A DNA stretch of 64,000 bases from Panopea generosa (Eukaryota; Mollusca; Bivalvia; Adapedonta; Hiatellidae). The position numbers and the translations under genes are program-made. Below the pieces are notes generated by a model that did not search any database, was not told the origin of the DNA, and saw only the letters and a list, made by a program, of their open reading frames with translations. The stretch spans positions 13,484,041 through 13,548,040 of the forward strand of contig CM055902.1 of the NCBI GenBank assembly GCA_029582155.1, written 5' to 3'. This document shows, one piece after another, positions 35,111 through 47,500 of the stretch (position 1 is its first letter; every line of letters begins with the position of its first letter).

Positions 35111-35652
35111 GGGTTATTGCAACGAATGGGTTAGATGAAAATGATCTGTTAGTGTGTGTGTGTGGGGGGGGGGGGGGGGGTGGAAGCCAACCGTACCCCT
35201 ACTCACACTCCACCACCTGTTCACCCCATTCCTTGGTAATGACGTAGATTAATTTATGTGTCCATCATATATACTAGTTTGATAGACGGTAGTGCACCAA
35301 TATCTGAATACTGAAAATCAAGTAAGTGTATTTGTTTTGCATTTAATTTTAAGTTATTCGATTTGTTTTGCATTTAATTTTAAGTTATTCGATTAAAAGA
35401 TCCCTTTTTGTTGTACTTGCAGATTATGTGTTCATCAATCCGAATGAACAGTTGCTTGTGATGGTAGCTATGTGTGACGCCAGTAATACGTAACGTGAAA
35501 TGTGTTTTAAAAACAAAATCATAGTATTTCCGAAATTATTACTTATCACCATTTTACTCTGGGTTAATGTCAACGGTTGGCCTCTGAAAAGCAACATTTT
35601 TAATTTACACATAAGTAAATAATACTGTCAAAGACTTATTCGTATTTTGCAT
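35111..35652. other. Non-coding, with a G19 run
   Basis: A GTGTGTGTGT stretch followed by about 19 G residues lies at 35152-35180, and a 33-bp direct duplication (GTATTTGTTTTGCATTTAAT and following) near 35326-35393. Nothing else is recognised. Confidence 0.5.
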
Positions 35653-36450
35653 TAAAGGGAATTTATCAGTTTTTTTTTCCAAATTTTAAAACTGGTTATA
35701 AACCGTAATATTATATTCCAATATATCATGCCTAAATATACTTACTGATTCCATATTGCCGTAAGGATAGCTATTAAACATGCCAAAATGATATATTAAA
35801 AAGGGATCTTAATTTCTTCATTAGCAGATAAGTTGAATTATCTAATACAAATCTAAATTTAAACTTGCTGGGGTAAATATATATACTAAAACAAATAATT
35901 TACCATGATTTAAAGGGAATTTATCAGAAATTTTCAAAATTTTAAAATACGTTAAAAACATTTTTTTCTCAATATGTCATGCCTATATACTCGCTGATCC
36001 CGTTTTACAAAAGGATATCTATTTAAACATTCAAATAAATATATTTAAAAGGGATTTCCTAACTTGGGCTACGCGCCTAGGTTAGACTAAAATAGATTTC
36101 CCGCTTAAAATTGCAATTTATTTTGTGATGTATAAAATGAGTCACACGATTTCATTTTGATTTCACTTTGATCAGTCAAACAGGTTTACACGTAGTAAAA
36201 TTTGTTTCATCTTAGAAATTGTCCGAATGACGTCAAACAGTATTTAAGTGTTGTGTATTTTTAGAATGAGGATTTCGTTTCAAGTTTATTACTCAAATTT
36301 AATATCAATTTTGTCACGTTATGGTGGATTTGACATATCGAACCATTCAGATTTTATTTATTAATGATAATGAGATGCTCTTTATCCATTTGATTATTAT
36401 TTTATTTTAACGACATTTATAGCGTTTTTTCCTGATAAACACCTTTAAAC
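35653..36450 (-). mobile_element. TTAAAGGGA-end element (family Y), one full and one partial copy, reverse orientation
   Basis: TTAAAGGGAATTTATCAG occurs at about 35655 and again at about 35909, each followed by related sequence. The second copy runs to CCTGATAAACACCTTTAA near 36448. Internal blocks are the reverse of those in 27116-28165 (GGGATTTCCTAACTTGGGC, GGTTTACACGTAGTAAAA). Confidence 0.6.
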
Positions 36451-36956
36451 ATGTACTGCCAAACGTGTTATTTTAAGCCGGGAAGGCCAATACCATTGTG
36501 AGTGAATCTGAAAAATACAACAAATGCACAAAAAAAAATCAATATTTAAAATAAAACCAACAAGAATAATCCATCGAGAAGGGCGTATATGTGCAGGTCA
36601 TCCCTCCTCCTTCTTTAATATTCAGGTTCTGAGGATGGGTTGTTATTGGAGGGAGGGTCACAATGACACACCGCCCATCCCCATTTAATATTTACTGTGA
36701 TTGCAAATGAAATACATTCTCAATTCAGCGACGCCATAATCATTAAACGGGCACATGTTCATAGTGATAACTTCGATGATGGTAGGGAAGTAAAATATCC
36801 CAGTATGTTTGTAGACCTTTTGATATATTTTCTTTTTTGGAAAGGGGCGTACTTTTGGCAAATGGTTAAAAGGCGTACTTCGTACATGTGTAGTCAATTA
36901 TTTATGACAAAATGTTGATTTTCATCCGTTATTTTGAACTCATTTATTGCCATTTC
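36451..36956. other. Non-coding stretch, nothing identified
   Basis: Complementary-strand ORFs of about 70 codons overlap at 36685-36918, a pattern typical of non-coding DNA. Confidence 0.5.
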
Positions 36957-37290
36957 TACAAATCACGCTCGTAGTCTACCTGTGTAGAACCAGTAATAAG
37001 CATATGCGGAATAAGTGTCTTGCTCAAGGTTACCACACATAGCCGTGCAGGAGGATCGAACCCAAGACCCTCCGATCATGGGTTCGGTGCTCTACCACTG
37101 GACCACGGGCTCCACTAACAATATAATATGAGATTGTGAGACAAGTTCCTACAACTTAGACAAAGTTGGCATGCTCTAGTCTTCTTGTGTAGAACCAATA
37201 CTAATCAGTTGAATAGTTCGATCTCTTCCATTTCAACGCAAAGAGGTAATCGTCCGCTGACTAGGGAACGTACTGGACCATGCGCTTCAT
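36957..37290 (-). mobile_element. SINE family A, one copy plus a second fragment
   Basis: On the minus strand the head reads GTGGTCCAGTGGTAGAGC, then GGGTCTTGGGTTCGATCC, followed by GTAACCTTGAGCAAGACAC, CCGCATATGCTTATTACTGG and CTACGAGCGTGATT; 36957-37114. A second, decayed copy follows at about 37160-37290 (TTGTGTAGAACCAATACTAA). Confidence 0.75.
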
Positions 37291-38366
37291 TTTCATCCGT
37301 TTTTGTCGGTATGGGTGTCTTACCCGTTTCCGGTATATTTCCGCTAATTTTTCATAAATAAGAATCATTAAAGCCTGTATATTTTCCCCCTACAAGCAGG
37401 ATGTAAGATATTTATTTTTTTAATTAGAAAATGATTTTTTTACACAAACGATGCTACTAATCATGTGTCAATGACGAAGTACACATTTTTACGTCACTTT
37501 CTTTGATACAAAAAAGAAGCCGAAGCGTAATTAATTCATTCTTATAAACAATTTAAATATTAATTAAGAAAGAGACTTAGTTTATATATGACAAACATTT
37601 TCTTAGCAAATAAAGAAGTTTTGTCACAATCGCGGAAAATGTTGTGCGAGAAAAAAAAATGTAGTAGCGTTTCTAAAAAAGTGTAAAAAAAAACCAAAGA
37701 GATAAATTCTTATTTTAATAAAAATAATATCAACGGAAAGCTTAACAAAATATCTTGTTATGCTGATAATTACAAATTCGGAATAATGTGGTTGAAATAT
37801 TTTGCTGGAGATAAAATATCCTGTTTCTCAAAAAAAATCTTCATTTATTGGGTGATTGTCTTGAATCTTAATAAGGACCAAAAAAATAATTAATTTAAAA
37901 TTATGAAAAAATAACCAAATTGTAGGGGAAATTTTAAACAACATTTTATGATAAGTACAAATTTGATATTTAAACGGTTATTGATTTATGAAGATTAAAC
38001 TAAAATCGTCCTTCTTTGTTTATAGTAAAAATATTATCGGATTTTCACGCGACACAGATATCTAAAGTTGGGTATGACTAAGACGCCAGAACGCAAGAAA
38101 AAAAATTAAAATAATTATATATTTCTGTTTTTAACATTAAAGGATATAAACTGCATTTAAATATTACTACATTAAAACTATATAATTAATTGATTTATAC
38201 TAGAACAGCGTCTATATTGCTTATTTTATTTCTTTTCTTTTTTAATATTCACATTTTTATCACTTTTTACACCCATTTAATACATGTCTATAGCCAAAAA
38301 AACCCAAAAAAAAACAGCCTACCAAAAAGTTATTGTTGCTTTTCTCTACCATTCCAGTTGTACAAA
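37291..38366. other. AT-rich region upstream of the YHYH gene
   Basis: No coding signal. ACTATATAATT near 38177-38187 could be a TATA element for the gene to the right, and CTACCATTCCAG at about 38347-38358 would serve as a 3' splice site if the leader were spliced; neither is proven. Confidence 0.35.
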
Positions 38367-39215
38367 ATGCGGCTGTTGGGTTTCCTCCTACTGTTCAGCT
38401 GCTTCTCGTTACCGGCTCTAACTGTTGGCACTGCAGCCCTAGCTGATAAAGATCTTGATGTGTTCAAGCAAAATGGCGTCAACATTTCCACATACAACTT
38501 CAACCATTGGTTGTTCGAACATAACGGCATACCGAATCACGCCTATGGGCCGTTTCCCTCTTACCACAACCCTAACTCCGTGATAGAGCAAACCAACGAG
38601 TTCCGTATTCCCAAGACACCGGTACCGCATGCTCAACCAATGTGCCTCGGCATGGGTCCAATAGGCGTCGCCGTTAGCGGCATTCCGTTCTTTAATCCCT
38701 ATAGCAACGATGGCTACGACGCTGTTGGGGGAATTGATGGTTCTGGTCAATGCGCAGAAGTGTTCGATAGTTGTCAGGGACATCCACAAATAAATGGGAT
38801 GTACCACTACCATCAGCTTCCACATTGTCTCTACAAAGGCACCGAAAATGAGTTCCTAGGTGTCGCTCTTGACGGCAATCCCATTTATGGCCCTTTGATC
38901 GAAAATGGTGTAACAGTCACCCGGAAGTCCGGAATCCTCGATGTTTGTGGAGGTCGTATATATAACGGACACTACCGCTACCACATAACATATGACTTTC
39001 CCTACATCCTCGGTTGTTACCACAGTCAGGTCCATCCGCGACACCATCCGTCGAGGGTGCGTAGGCACATCTCACAGATCCACAAAAGACAGTGGAATAC
39101 TCACCATAGCAACTGTATGCACAGCGGAAATCCGAGATCTTGGCTCCCGTGCTATGCCAACTGTGAAAACCCAGTTTTAGGTTGTCATAACCAGACCAGT
39201 TCCATCATAGGTTAA
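38367..39215 (+). CDS. Secreted YHYH-domain protein (282 aa, single exon)
   Basis: The chosen ATG (38367, context CAAAATGC) starts a clear signal peptide, MRLLGFLLLFSCFSLPAL; the open frame further upstream is AT-rich and implausible as protein. The mature part carries the YHYH-domain pattern: GVAVSGIPFFNPY (from about residue 100), GMYHYH with YHYH at 146-149, VALDGNPIYGP (from about 166), CGG...GHYRYH (201-206) and FPYILGCY (from about 211). The tail is His/Arg-rich (HPRHHPSRVRRH) and then Cys-rich. There are about ten Cys and two N-glycosylation sites (N39, N275). YHYH domains occur widely in bacteria and in some marine invertebrates; their biochemical role is not settled. His/Tyr clusters suggest metal binding, an inference. 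AATAAA follows at 39286. GC content is visibly higher than in the flanks. No introns in the coding part. Confidence 0.8.
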   Translation: MRLLGFLLLFSCFSLPALTVGTAALADKDLDVFKQNGVNISTYNFNHWLFEHNGIPNHAYGPFPSYHNPNSVIEQTNEFRIPKTPVPHAQPMCLGMGPIGVAVSGIPFFNPYSNDGYDAVGGIDGSGQCAEVFDSCQGHPQINGMYHYHQLPHCLYKGTENEFLGVALDGNPIYGPLIENGVTVTRKSGILDVCGGRIYNGHYRYHITYDFPYILGCYHSQVHPRHHPSRVRRHISQIHKRQWNTHHSNCMHSGNPRSWLPCYANCENPVLGCHNQTSSIIG

Positions 39216-39725
39216 AAATGCTGGGACTCTTTTATAAAACGAACGTACACTTACATTTCTTTCACAATGTTTATTTTTAAAAAAAAATAAAAAAATAATA
39301 TTTAACACTTAGATCAATTTATAAGCTTTTAAGCGTTTTTGTTACTAAAATGTGTCGATTATTTTGTTCTCGATTCTAATTAGTATACAGTTCTGTTTAA
39401 ATAAACAAGAAATCATATTGTCTCAAAATAGATGTTCATTGTTTATTTCATCAATTATATATTATCAAAAGTAGCTTTATCTCTAACACATGTGTTAACT
39501 ATTTCCCGCAAAACTTATTTATATATTTTCTAGACGTTATTTGTCCTGGAGTATATTTCGTGCCGCATTTAATATTGTGTTCTTTAATATATTCAACTAT
39601 CGCTGTCTACTATATTTTCTTTGGTTGTAACACACATGGACAAACTACGCGTAGTGCTAATGTATAAGCGTTTGTCCAATATAGGCGCATAGTTTATTGC
39701 TTACTAGTATGTTTAGTTTAAACAA
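39216..39725. other. 3' flank of the YHYH gene, non-coding
   Basis: Holds AATAAA motifs at 39286 and about 39401, either of which could end the transcript. Nothing else is recognised. Confidence 0.5.
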
Positions 39726-39778
39726 AAGGGTCCTCCGTGGCCTAGTGGTCTAAGGCGCCATCTCAAGATCACCGCTAT
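39726..39778 (+). mobile_element. 3'-truncated SINE family C head
   Basis: GGGTCCTCCGTGGCCTAGTG followed by GTCTAAGGCGCCATCTCAAGATCAC matches the first half of the tRNA-Leu-like head at 8966 and stops abruptly, before the B box. Confidence 0.6.
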
Positions 39779-39997
39779 TATTTATATAATGATATGGAAT
39801 CGCAACCACGTCACGTTTCTTGGGGCACATTTCCTGTTAAAATACTTTTACACGACCATTTCAGAAGACTAACTGGTTTTTCTCGTTGTTTTCTTTCTTT
39901 GATAAAATGATACCAAAATTGAGTTATAATTGTATGTTGAATTAAATACTCTTTGCCTATTTTTTTTTATCATTTCAACGTATTTCATGTCACGTGT

Positions 39998-40101
<104 letters not shown>

Positions 40102-40394
40102 ACTAATTTAATAAGATAGTATTGGAAACGTGAAGTTACTACCGATTTTTAATCGTCCCTAATATCTTGGAACTTATTTGGTATTGATATGGAATGCAGC
40201 GTGATTGTGTAAAATCTAAAATAATTCCAGTGACTTTATTGCAGCAAGGACTTGCAGATTTTAAAATTATCTAATGAACGGGTATGTGAAATCCAAGAAA
40301 ATGTCCAGAGCAGATATGAATTAAACATACTTTATTGCCGCAATGTGTACAATAGGGTCAAGCCAACCGTTATTTACAACATTAGTTGCTAATC

Positions 40395-40560
40395 ATACCC
40401 TGGGGCGGATCCAGGATTTCAGTTTAGAAGGTGCGCACTTAGGGTACGCAACACACAATCTAAACGTGCACACATGTTTCTCAGTAGAGATATAGCCTGT
40501 GGATTTTAATAAAATATGGGAGTTTTGGGGGTCCGTCAACGACACCCTGCAGCTACCATG
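40395..40560. mobile_element. GGCGGATCCAGG-type MITE fragment
   Basis: Begins GGGGCGGATCCAGGATTTCA and contains GTGCGCACTTAGGGTACGC. The terminus is shared in reverse with 59200-59213 and 60155-60211. hAT-like ends of this form are widespread in aquatic invertebrates. Confidence 0.5.
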
Positions 40561-40594
40561 TCCATAATGTATTTGATAACTATATAAAGAGTCA

Positions 40595-40775
40595 AACCTG
40601 TGTAAGCTGGCACCTGTATCATAAAGTCACTTGTCTTAAGCAGCCAAAAATGCTATTTCCCATTTTGATGCTTTCAGAGCAAATCAACCTGTATCAGGCA
40701 ACAACCTGTCTGAAAAAGGCACTTTCGTTTATTCCATTGACTGGCTGCTTAAGACAGGTTTAACTGTCGGTAATT
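40595..40775. mobile_element. Palindromic MITE (CTTAAGCAGCCA / TGGCTGCTTAAG)
   Basis: CTTGTCTTAAGCAGCCA near 40631 pairs with TGGCTGCTTAAGACAGG near 40741, and AAACCTG near 40604 with CAGGTTT near 40755. Non-coding. Confidence 0.6.
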
Positions 40776-40927
40776 AAGACACATATAATTCTCATATGAA
40801 AGGGTATATATATATGAATCTCTAAAAGGTTTTACACATACACATACCTAACTGTGATGATTCTCATGTGATTCTCAATATTACACATGTAAATCATATT
40901 TTTATGATTCTCATAGTCATGAGCGGG

Positions 40928-41200
40928 TCGTATAAGGTGTAAGCCCACCATTGATGAGTGTTTCTTCATTCTGTAGTAAATGAAACAATTTTGCAGGCTT
41001 ATCATTTACAGAGAGACCCAAATGAAATAACTTACATGTTATTGTTTGTCAACCTCTGCACTTCCAACATATGATGACAAAAGTAGGGATCATGTGTTAT
41101 CTAAGAGATATTGTTTCTGTTCACTATTGACAAAGTGAATGTAGACTTCCAAAATCATGTATTCATAACCCAGTTTCAAGGCTTGATATTTTTCGAAAAT
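40928..41200 (+). mobile_element. Dispersed repeat family X, copy 3
   Basis: Shares AAGGTGTAAGCCCACCA, TATTGTTTGTCAACC, GGGATCA, TTGTTTCTGTTCA and CATGTATTCATA with the copies at 7985 and 14715, same orientation. It lies just upstream of THYN1 exon 1. Confidence 0.55.
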
Positions 41201-41417
41201 AAATCTGTTAAAATATCTCTATATAATCTTATACCCTTTATTTATACTGAATATACTATATAATGGCTCTGAAGCGGAACATTTTCCAAAAGAAAAGTAT
41301 ATTAATTTTTTTTTATCACACCAAGAACCTTTAGATCATATACGAACTTATATGATTATACTGAGCGGTGTACACGACTAAATCTCACAGATACAACGGT
41401 TTTCACGGTCACCTAAA

Positions 41418-41444
41418 ATGGAGCCAAAAAAAACGCGGGAATAG
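41418..41444 (+). other. Possible short uORF before THYN1
   Basis: ATG GAG CCA ... TAG encodes eight residues in an AAAATGG context, 57 nt before the THYN1 start. It matters only if transcription starts further upstream, which cannot be seen. Confidence 0.25.
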
Positions 41445-41501
41445 CTGTCAAATTGAGAGAAAGCGAGGGAATAGTTGTTGACTCTAGATATCTCCACAAA
41501 A

Positions 41502-44500
41502 ATGCCAAGAAAACGTAAAACTACAGGTACTTTTTTGTCTGTTTGTTCTTAAAATTTATTCTTTGAATTATGAGATGAACGTTTTCACATGAATGTTTGC
41601 ATTTGCTGTTGTCAGAGAAATATAAACATAGATAGGCAACAGCGGTCACTTGTCTAAATTTCAGGTGGCACATTTGGCGTTTTCTTAATCTTGGATACAC
41701 AACTCCTGCTGACCCAACCAACACACTTTTGTGATTTTGGTATCAAACGAAATGACTTAATTGTATCTTTGGGTGAACTTTTTGAATTTTAATAAATGAA
41801 GATTTTTTATGCATACGGTTATTTTTGTGATCATTTCCAGCTCATTTTTAAAGTAAGAAATGAGAAACACTCTATATGTAAACCTTTTTCCATTGATTGA
41901 GAACTTACTTCTTAATTATTATACAAAAATTTCTATGATGTTCTTTTGAAATATATGTGTTAAATAAATTACATCATAACATGACATGTATACTACCTAG
42001 TCTCATTTAATCGCCGTAATAGGGGTGAGACTAGACGATCAACTAAAAAATATCAAATCGTTCGACATTGTGCTTTGATATTCATCAGTACACTACCAAA
42101 AAAAATAAATAAATACATATTTCGTAAAAATTCAAACATTTTTGGTTTCCAACATGTAATAATTTTAATTCAGAAGAAAAATATGAAATAATTGATTATT
42201 AAATAAATCATCGTTTTTGTCAACTAAACTTTGGTATCAAAATTATGAAATTAAGACAAATGCAATCCCAAAGTGTCTTTTTCGGTGGAGCACATGGTCC
42301 AGTGGTAGAGCACCGAACCCTTGATCGGAGGGTCGTGGGTCTAATCCTCAGCGACAGCTTTGTGTGGTGTCCTTGAGCAAGACACATTTTCCGCATATTA
42401 TGCTGAGTACTGGTTTTATCGCTTTGAGCATGATTTGTAAGAACTAGTTTCACAATCGAAGTAAAATAAATAAGTTTAAACTTACTGTGAAAAGGGATAT
42501 TAAGTATTCTTTCCCATGCACAGGGAGTCATACCCAGTGCACACAAAATATATCACTGAACTTCTATGTTAATCAGTGATTAAAATTCCTGTAAACCTGT
42601 CTCAGGTCATCCTTAAAAAAAATATGTGTTTGCTGTGCCTCCGACCCAGTATTTTTCATGTGAGTAGGTAAGCAGCTAATTTTTTTTTTTCTTGCCAAAT
42701 TTTGATTTTGCATGGTCATTTTTAAGAAAAAAAGTTGGGGTAGCTGCAATATTGAGTGAGTAAGTAAGAGCACGGCAAACAATATATTTTTTTAAGGTGC
42801 CTCAGAAATGAGCCCTGTTAATAATACCTGAAACAGGCAATAAATACTTGTGGTGTGTTAAATTTTGGGTCTTCAAAATTCATGCATTTTGGCTTCATAT
42901 TATTGCAACAGCTTCAGAACTTGAAGAACAAACATTGTCAAAGAAATGCAAGCCCAGTTTGAAGACAGAATCGAAGGTCAATGGTAAACATGAGCTGGAA
43001 CCATCTACCAAAAGCAAAGATGAAGTTAAAGTGCAATATTCCCATTGGTTGATGAAATCAGAACCTGAAAGTCGGTTTGAGAAAGGTATAGATGTGAAGG
43101 TAGGTGTACACGTCTGGTGTAGATGTGAAGGTAGGCGTACACATCCCGTGTAGATGTGAAGGTAGGTGTACATGTACAGTGTAGATGTGAAGGTAGGTGT
43201 ACACGTCCGGTGTAGATGTGAAGTTAGGTGTACATGTCTGGTGTAGATTTGAAGGTAGGTGTACATGTCTGGTGTAAATGTGAAGGTTAGTGTACATGTC
43301 TGGTGTAGATGTGAAGGTAGGTGTACATGTCTGGTGTAGATGTGAAGGTTAGTGTTCATGTCTGGTGTAGATGTGAAGGTAGGTGTATACGTCTGGTGTA
43401 GATGTAAAGATAAGTGTACATGTCTGGTGTAGATGTGAAGGTACGTGTGCACGTCTGGTGTAAATGTGAAGGTAGGTGTACACATCTGGTGTAGATGTGA
43501 AGATATGTATACACGTCTAGTGTAGATGTGAAGGTAAGTGTACACATCTGGTGTAGATGTGAAGGTAGGTGTACATGTCTGGTGTAGATGTGAAGGTAGG
43601 TGTACACGTCTGTTGAAGATGTGAAGATAAGTGTACATGCCCAGTGTAGATGTAAAGGTAAGTGTACACATCTGATGTAGATGTGAAGGTAGGTGTACAT
43701 GTCTTGTGTAGATGTGAAGGTAAGTGTACATGTCTCGTGTAGATGTGAAGGTAAGTTTACATGCCTATTGTAGATGTGAAGATAGGTGTACATGTCTTGT
43801 GTAGATGTGAAGGTAAGTGTACATGTCTGGTGTAGATGTGAAGGTAAGTGTACACATCTGGTGTAGATGTGAAGGTAGGTGTACACGTCTGGTGTAGATG
43901 TATAATAAGTGTATATGTCTGTTGTAGATGTGATGATATGTGTACATGTCTGGTGCAGATGTGAAGGTTGGTGTACATGTCTGGTGTAGATGTGAAGGTT
44001 AGTGTACATGTCGGGTGTGGATGGGAAGGTAGGTGTACACGTCTGGTGTAAATGTGAAGATAAGTGATTTTTAGCTCACCTGAGCCAAAGGCTCACAGGT
44101 GAGCTTTTGTGATCGCCTGGTGTCCATTGTCCGTCGTTAACTTTTAGCTTTTAACAACTTCTCCTCTGAAACCACTGGGCCAATTTTGATATAATTTCAC
44201 AGAAATGTTCCTTGGGTGACCCTCTACCAAGTTTGTTCAAGCCATATTGATTCGTCAAAAAACATGGCCGCCAGGGGGTGGGGTTTGTTTACTAAATAAG
44301 CTATAGTAAAAACTTGTCAGAAACTACTGGCTCGATTTTAAAATAATTTCACAGAAATGTTCCTTGGGTGACTCTCTACCAAATTTGTTCAAGCCATCTT
44401 GATTCGTCAAAAAACATGGAAGCCAGGGGTTGGGGTTAGTTTGATGTCAAATTACTTCCCCTGTTTTATAGCATAAATGTCTGTATATAGCAATTATTAT

Positions 44501-47500
44501 AAGAAGAGGTAATAAACTCTATAAATAAGCTTTTTTTTTTTTTGCTATTATTATACAATATTATACAAGATATAAGTTTTAAAAGATAATTCATCATAAA
44601 AAGATGAATGATACAATTATAATCAATGATTGAATATTATTCATATATCATGAACCATTTTAAAATATGTGTTTTTCTGAATATAAAAGACAGAGTTTTT
44701 ATGGTTCAGACAGGGATGGTTTATTGCTTCATAATAAAGCAAAACCATTTTCTTAGCTAGTTTCATCACAGCAAGAAGTCTGCTTGAGATTTTCGGTGTC
44801 TAAGTGTAATTGAAATCTTGGAAGAGGAGCTTAATTGTTTTTGAGGGAGAGTGCACTGCGACAAAGATTCTTTCTAGCGATATACTTTGGGAAGGCTTGT
44901 GTTTTATTGTGCAGGAAGTGCGGATTGTTTCATGCACAATAGTTTACTCTGATGCTTTAGTTTGGAACCGTTCTCAAACATAACAGGTTAGTTTTGTGCT
45001 GGAACTGAATTTTTATCTTAGTTTGAAGACTTAGCATCTATAGTAAAAACTTCAAAAGCCTTCTTGTCAGAATCTACTGACCTGATTTTGATGTAATTTC
45101 ACTGACATTTACCATGGGTGAACCTCTACCAAGTTTGAACTCTTCTACACATCTATTACATCTTCAAAACAAATCAAAATTTTAACAACTTGCCCATCTC
45201 ATCTTTCTGGAATTTTAAGCGTACCTGTACATGTATTATATAATCTACTTATGTTGGGTGACTCAAGGTCAGTCAGGTGGAAGATATAGGGCCATCTTGG
45301 CCCTCTTGTTTAAATGGGGAAGTAGTCAAATTTTCACAACTGTTTGATCAGGTAATAAAGGCCTGTTTCAACATTTCAGAGTAAAATAAGTGTATGCATA
45401 TAATAAGTTGATAGTTCAGTTAATAGTGTTTATATGTCATTGATATTGAAGTCTGTAGTATAATTATACATAATTTTACTATGATTTTCATTAATCTGAT
45501 TGTTTACATATGACTATGCAGTTTAGGTAGTGGCACCACTTTTCATGCTGAATAAATTCACTGGAAACTAGACATGGGACTACTAGTTCAATCAAAATTG
45601 TGATATTTTACCAAAAAATGAATGTTGAAAATATTATGATTTTATTTTCTTCTCACACTGTTGATATTTTCAGTTTGGAATTGAGGATTTAAAATCATGC
45701 CCCGATCAGACTGCATGCTGGGATGGCGTTCGCAATTACCAGGTGATTCATGTTGTGCATTACAGTTGTAATGATAGTAGTAATTTTATGGAAGAGGTTT
45801 CTGGCCTCGCTGTGCATGTGCATTTCTCACTTATTCATCTTGGTACAAGATTCTATTATTTATTTTATTTGTTCATTATACATGTATTAGTATCTTGTAC
45901 TTGCATTTACCATATGAAAATCACAATTTCTCCCATTCCTGCTCATAGAAGATACAGGTTTTCCCCCATGGAGGAAAACTCTATCTTCCATGTCACGTGA
46001 TAGCTTTCTCACATGGCCTGATGAAAAAATGGCACTAAATCTTTTTTTGTAATCTATTTCTTAATTTTCTTTATCAACAAATCGTAATCATATACATTTT
46101 CATTTTCATGTCTACGAAAATATTTTAAAACTTGATTTTGTCTTGGGAAACCATAAAAAAAAGAGATAGACGGTACGTCAGAATAATGATGTCAACGTAT
46201 ACATTTATGACATCTTGCTTACCTACAAGAAAAAGGAGGAGTGAAAATTATATTTGAAGTTAACGATTTAAACAAACAATGTGCGGAAAGATTAACAGGT
46301 GTAATTTCGGGAACATACTTTATGTATGTACTTGTACTTTAAAATGTCCATTTCTTCATATATATATGAAATTTTGTGGTGAAGGCTATTATCAAAGATC
46401 TTTCATTTGACTGAGGTGAATGGGAGGAAAAAAAATCCATCATGAGTTCATCCATGTTGGATAGAAAAATCTCACCCTTTGGGTCAAAGTTACATGCAGG
46501 GAACTTGGCAGAGCCTCATCCCTGCTTGAAGTTTCGACCCCTCGGGTTGGATATTTCTATCCCACATGGATATTCATGATGGATTCTTATAATCTCCAAT
46601 ATGTGAAATAATTTATTTTACAGTGATAAATTTTTGTTATAAATGTAGTTACGATAATCAGTTTTAAGGTTGTAAAAGCAAGGTCCAGTTGTGATTTCAA
46701 TTTATAGTTTGAACTATTTTGTTGTTTTTTCATATGAATTATAAAAAATCTTTTTTATTTTAATATTTTAAATCCCAAAATATTTAACCAGTTGTGCAGT
46801 TTTAGCAGTTGCTTGAGCATTTCTGATTATTGGTAGTTAATTTATTTCAGATTCTCGATACTAATTTATGCAATATTTAGGTAAAAATATAACTTAAAAT
46901 ATTGCAATATGCTTCATAATGATACGGTATATCGTATCACCTGTGTCTTTATCGACTGTTTTGCAATATAACAAGTAACTAAACTTCTTTTTCTAACCCA
47001 GAAATACACCTGTTCTTTACTATGTCATCGTCGAATACTTGGTAATTCATGGGTAATTCATTCCGATACTCTCCATTCATCAGGTGATTGATGGAGAGAG
47101 CATCACAATTGACACCCGGGGTTATCCAACAATGGTACTTTGTTTGGTTTAACATACAATCGGTTCTGTACTTGAACTGGTAAAGGGGATTATTTTCTAA
47201 AAATCATCCATCCTGAGAACTGAAATTTTGTTTGATGTGTCAAGAGGATGATACCATATGTATATTTGAATTAAGGGGGTATATCAGAAAAAAACACTAT
47301 ATCAATGTCTTCAAATTTTGTTTTATTAAAATGGATAAAAGTATCTTATTATCATTAATGAATTAAATCTGAATGATTTGATATGTCAAATCCACCAAAA
47401 CGTGATACAATCAATATTTTAAATCGGAGTCGTAAACTTGAAACCATATCCCCATTAGTTAACAGCACTTAAATACTGCTTGGTGACCACATCATCAGTT

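Noticed and set aside
38190..38366. 59-residue N-terminal extension of the YHYH protein
   Set aside because: The upstream in-frame part is AT-rich with Ile/Leu/Phe/Lys runs typical of non-coding DNA, while the ATG at 38367 starts a proper signal peptide.
38856..39068. Antisense ORFs over the YHYH gene
   Set aside because: Shadows of the sense coding sequence, without a signal of their own.
42895..44009. Minus-strand ORFs of up to 278 codons with HLHQTCTPTFTST-like repeats
   Set aside because: Translation of the 31-bp array in the THYN1 intron. A 31-bp period leaves several frames open, and the first part overlaps THYN1 exon 2 antisense.
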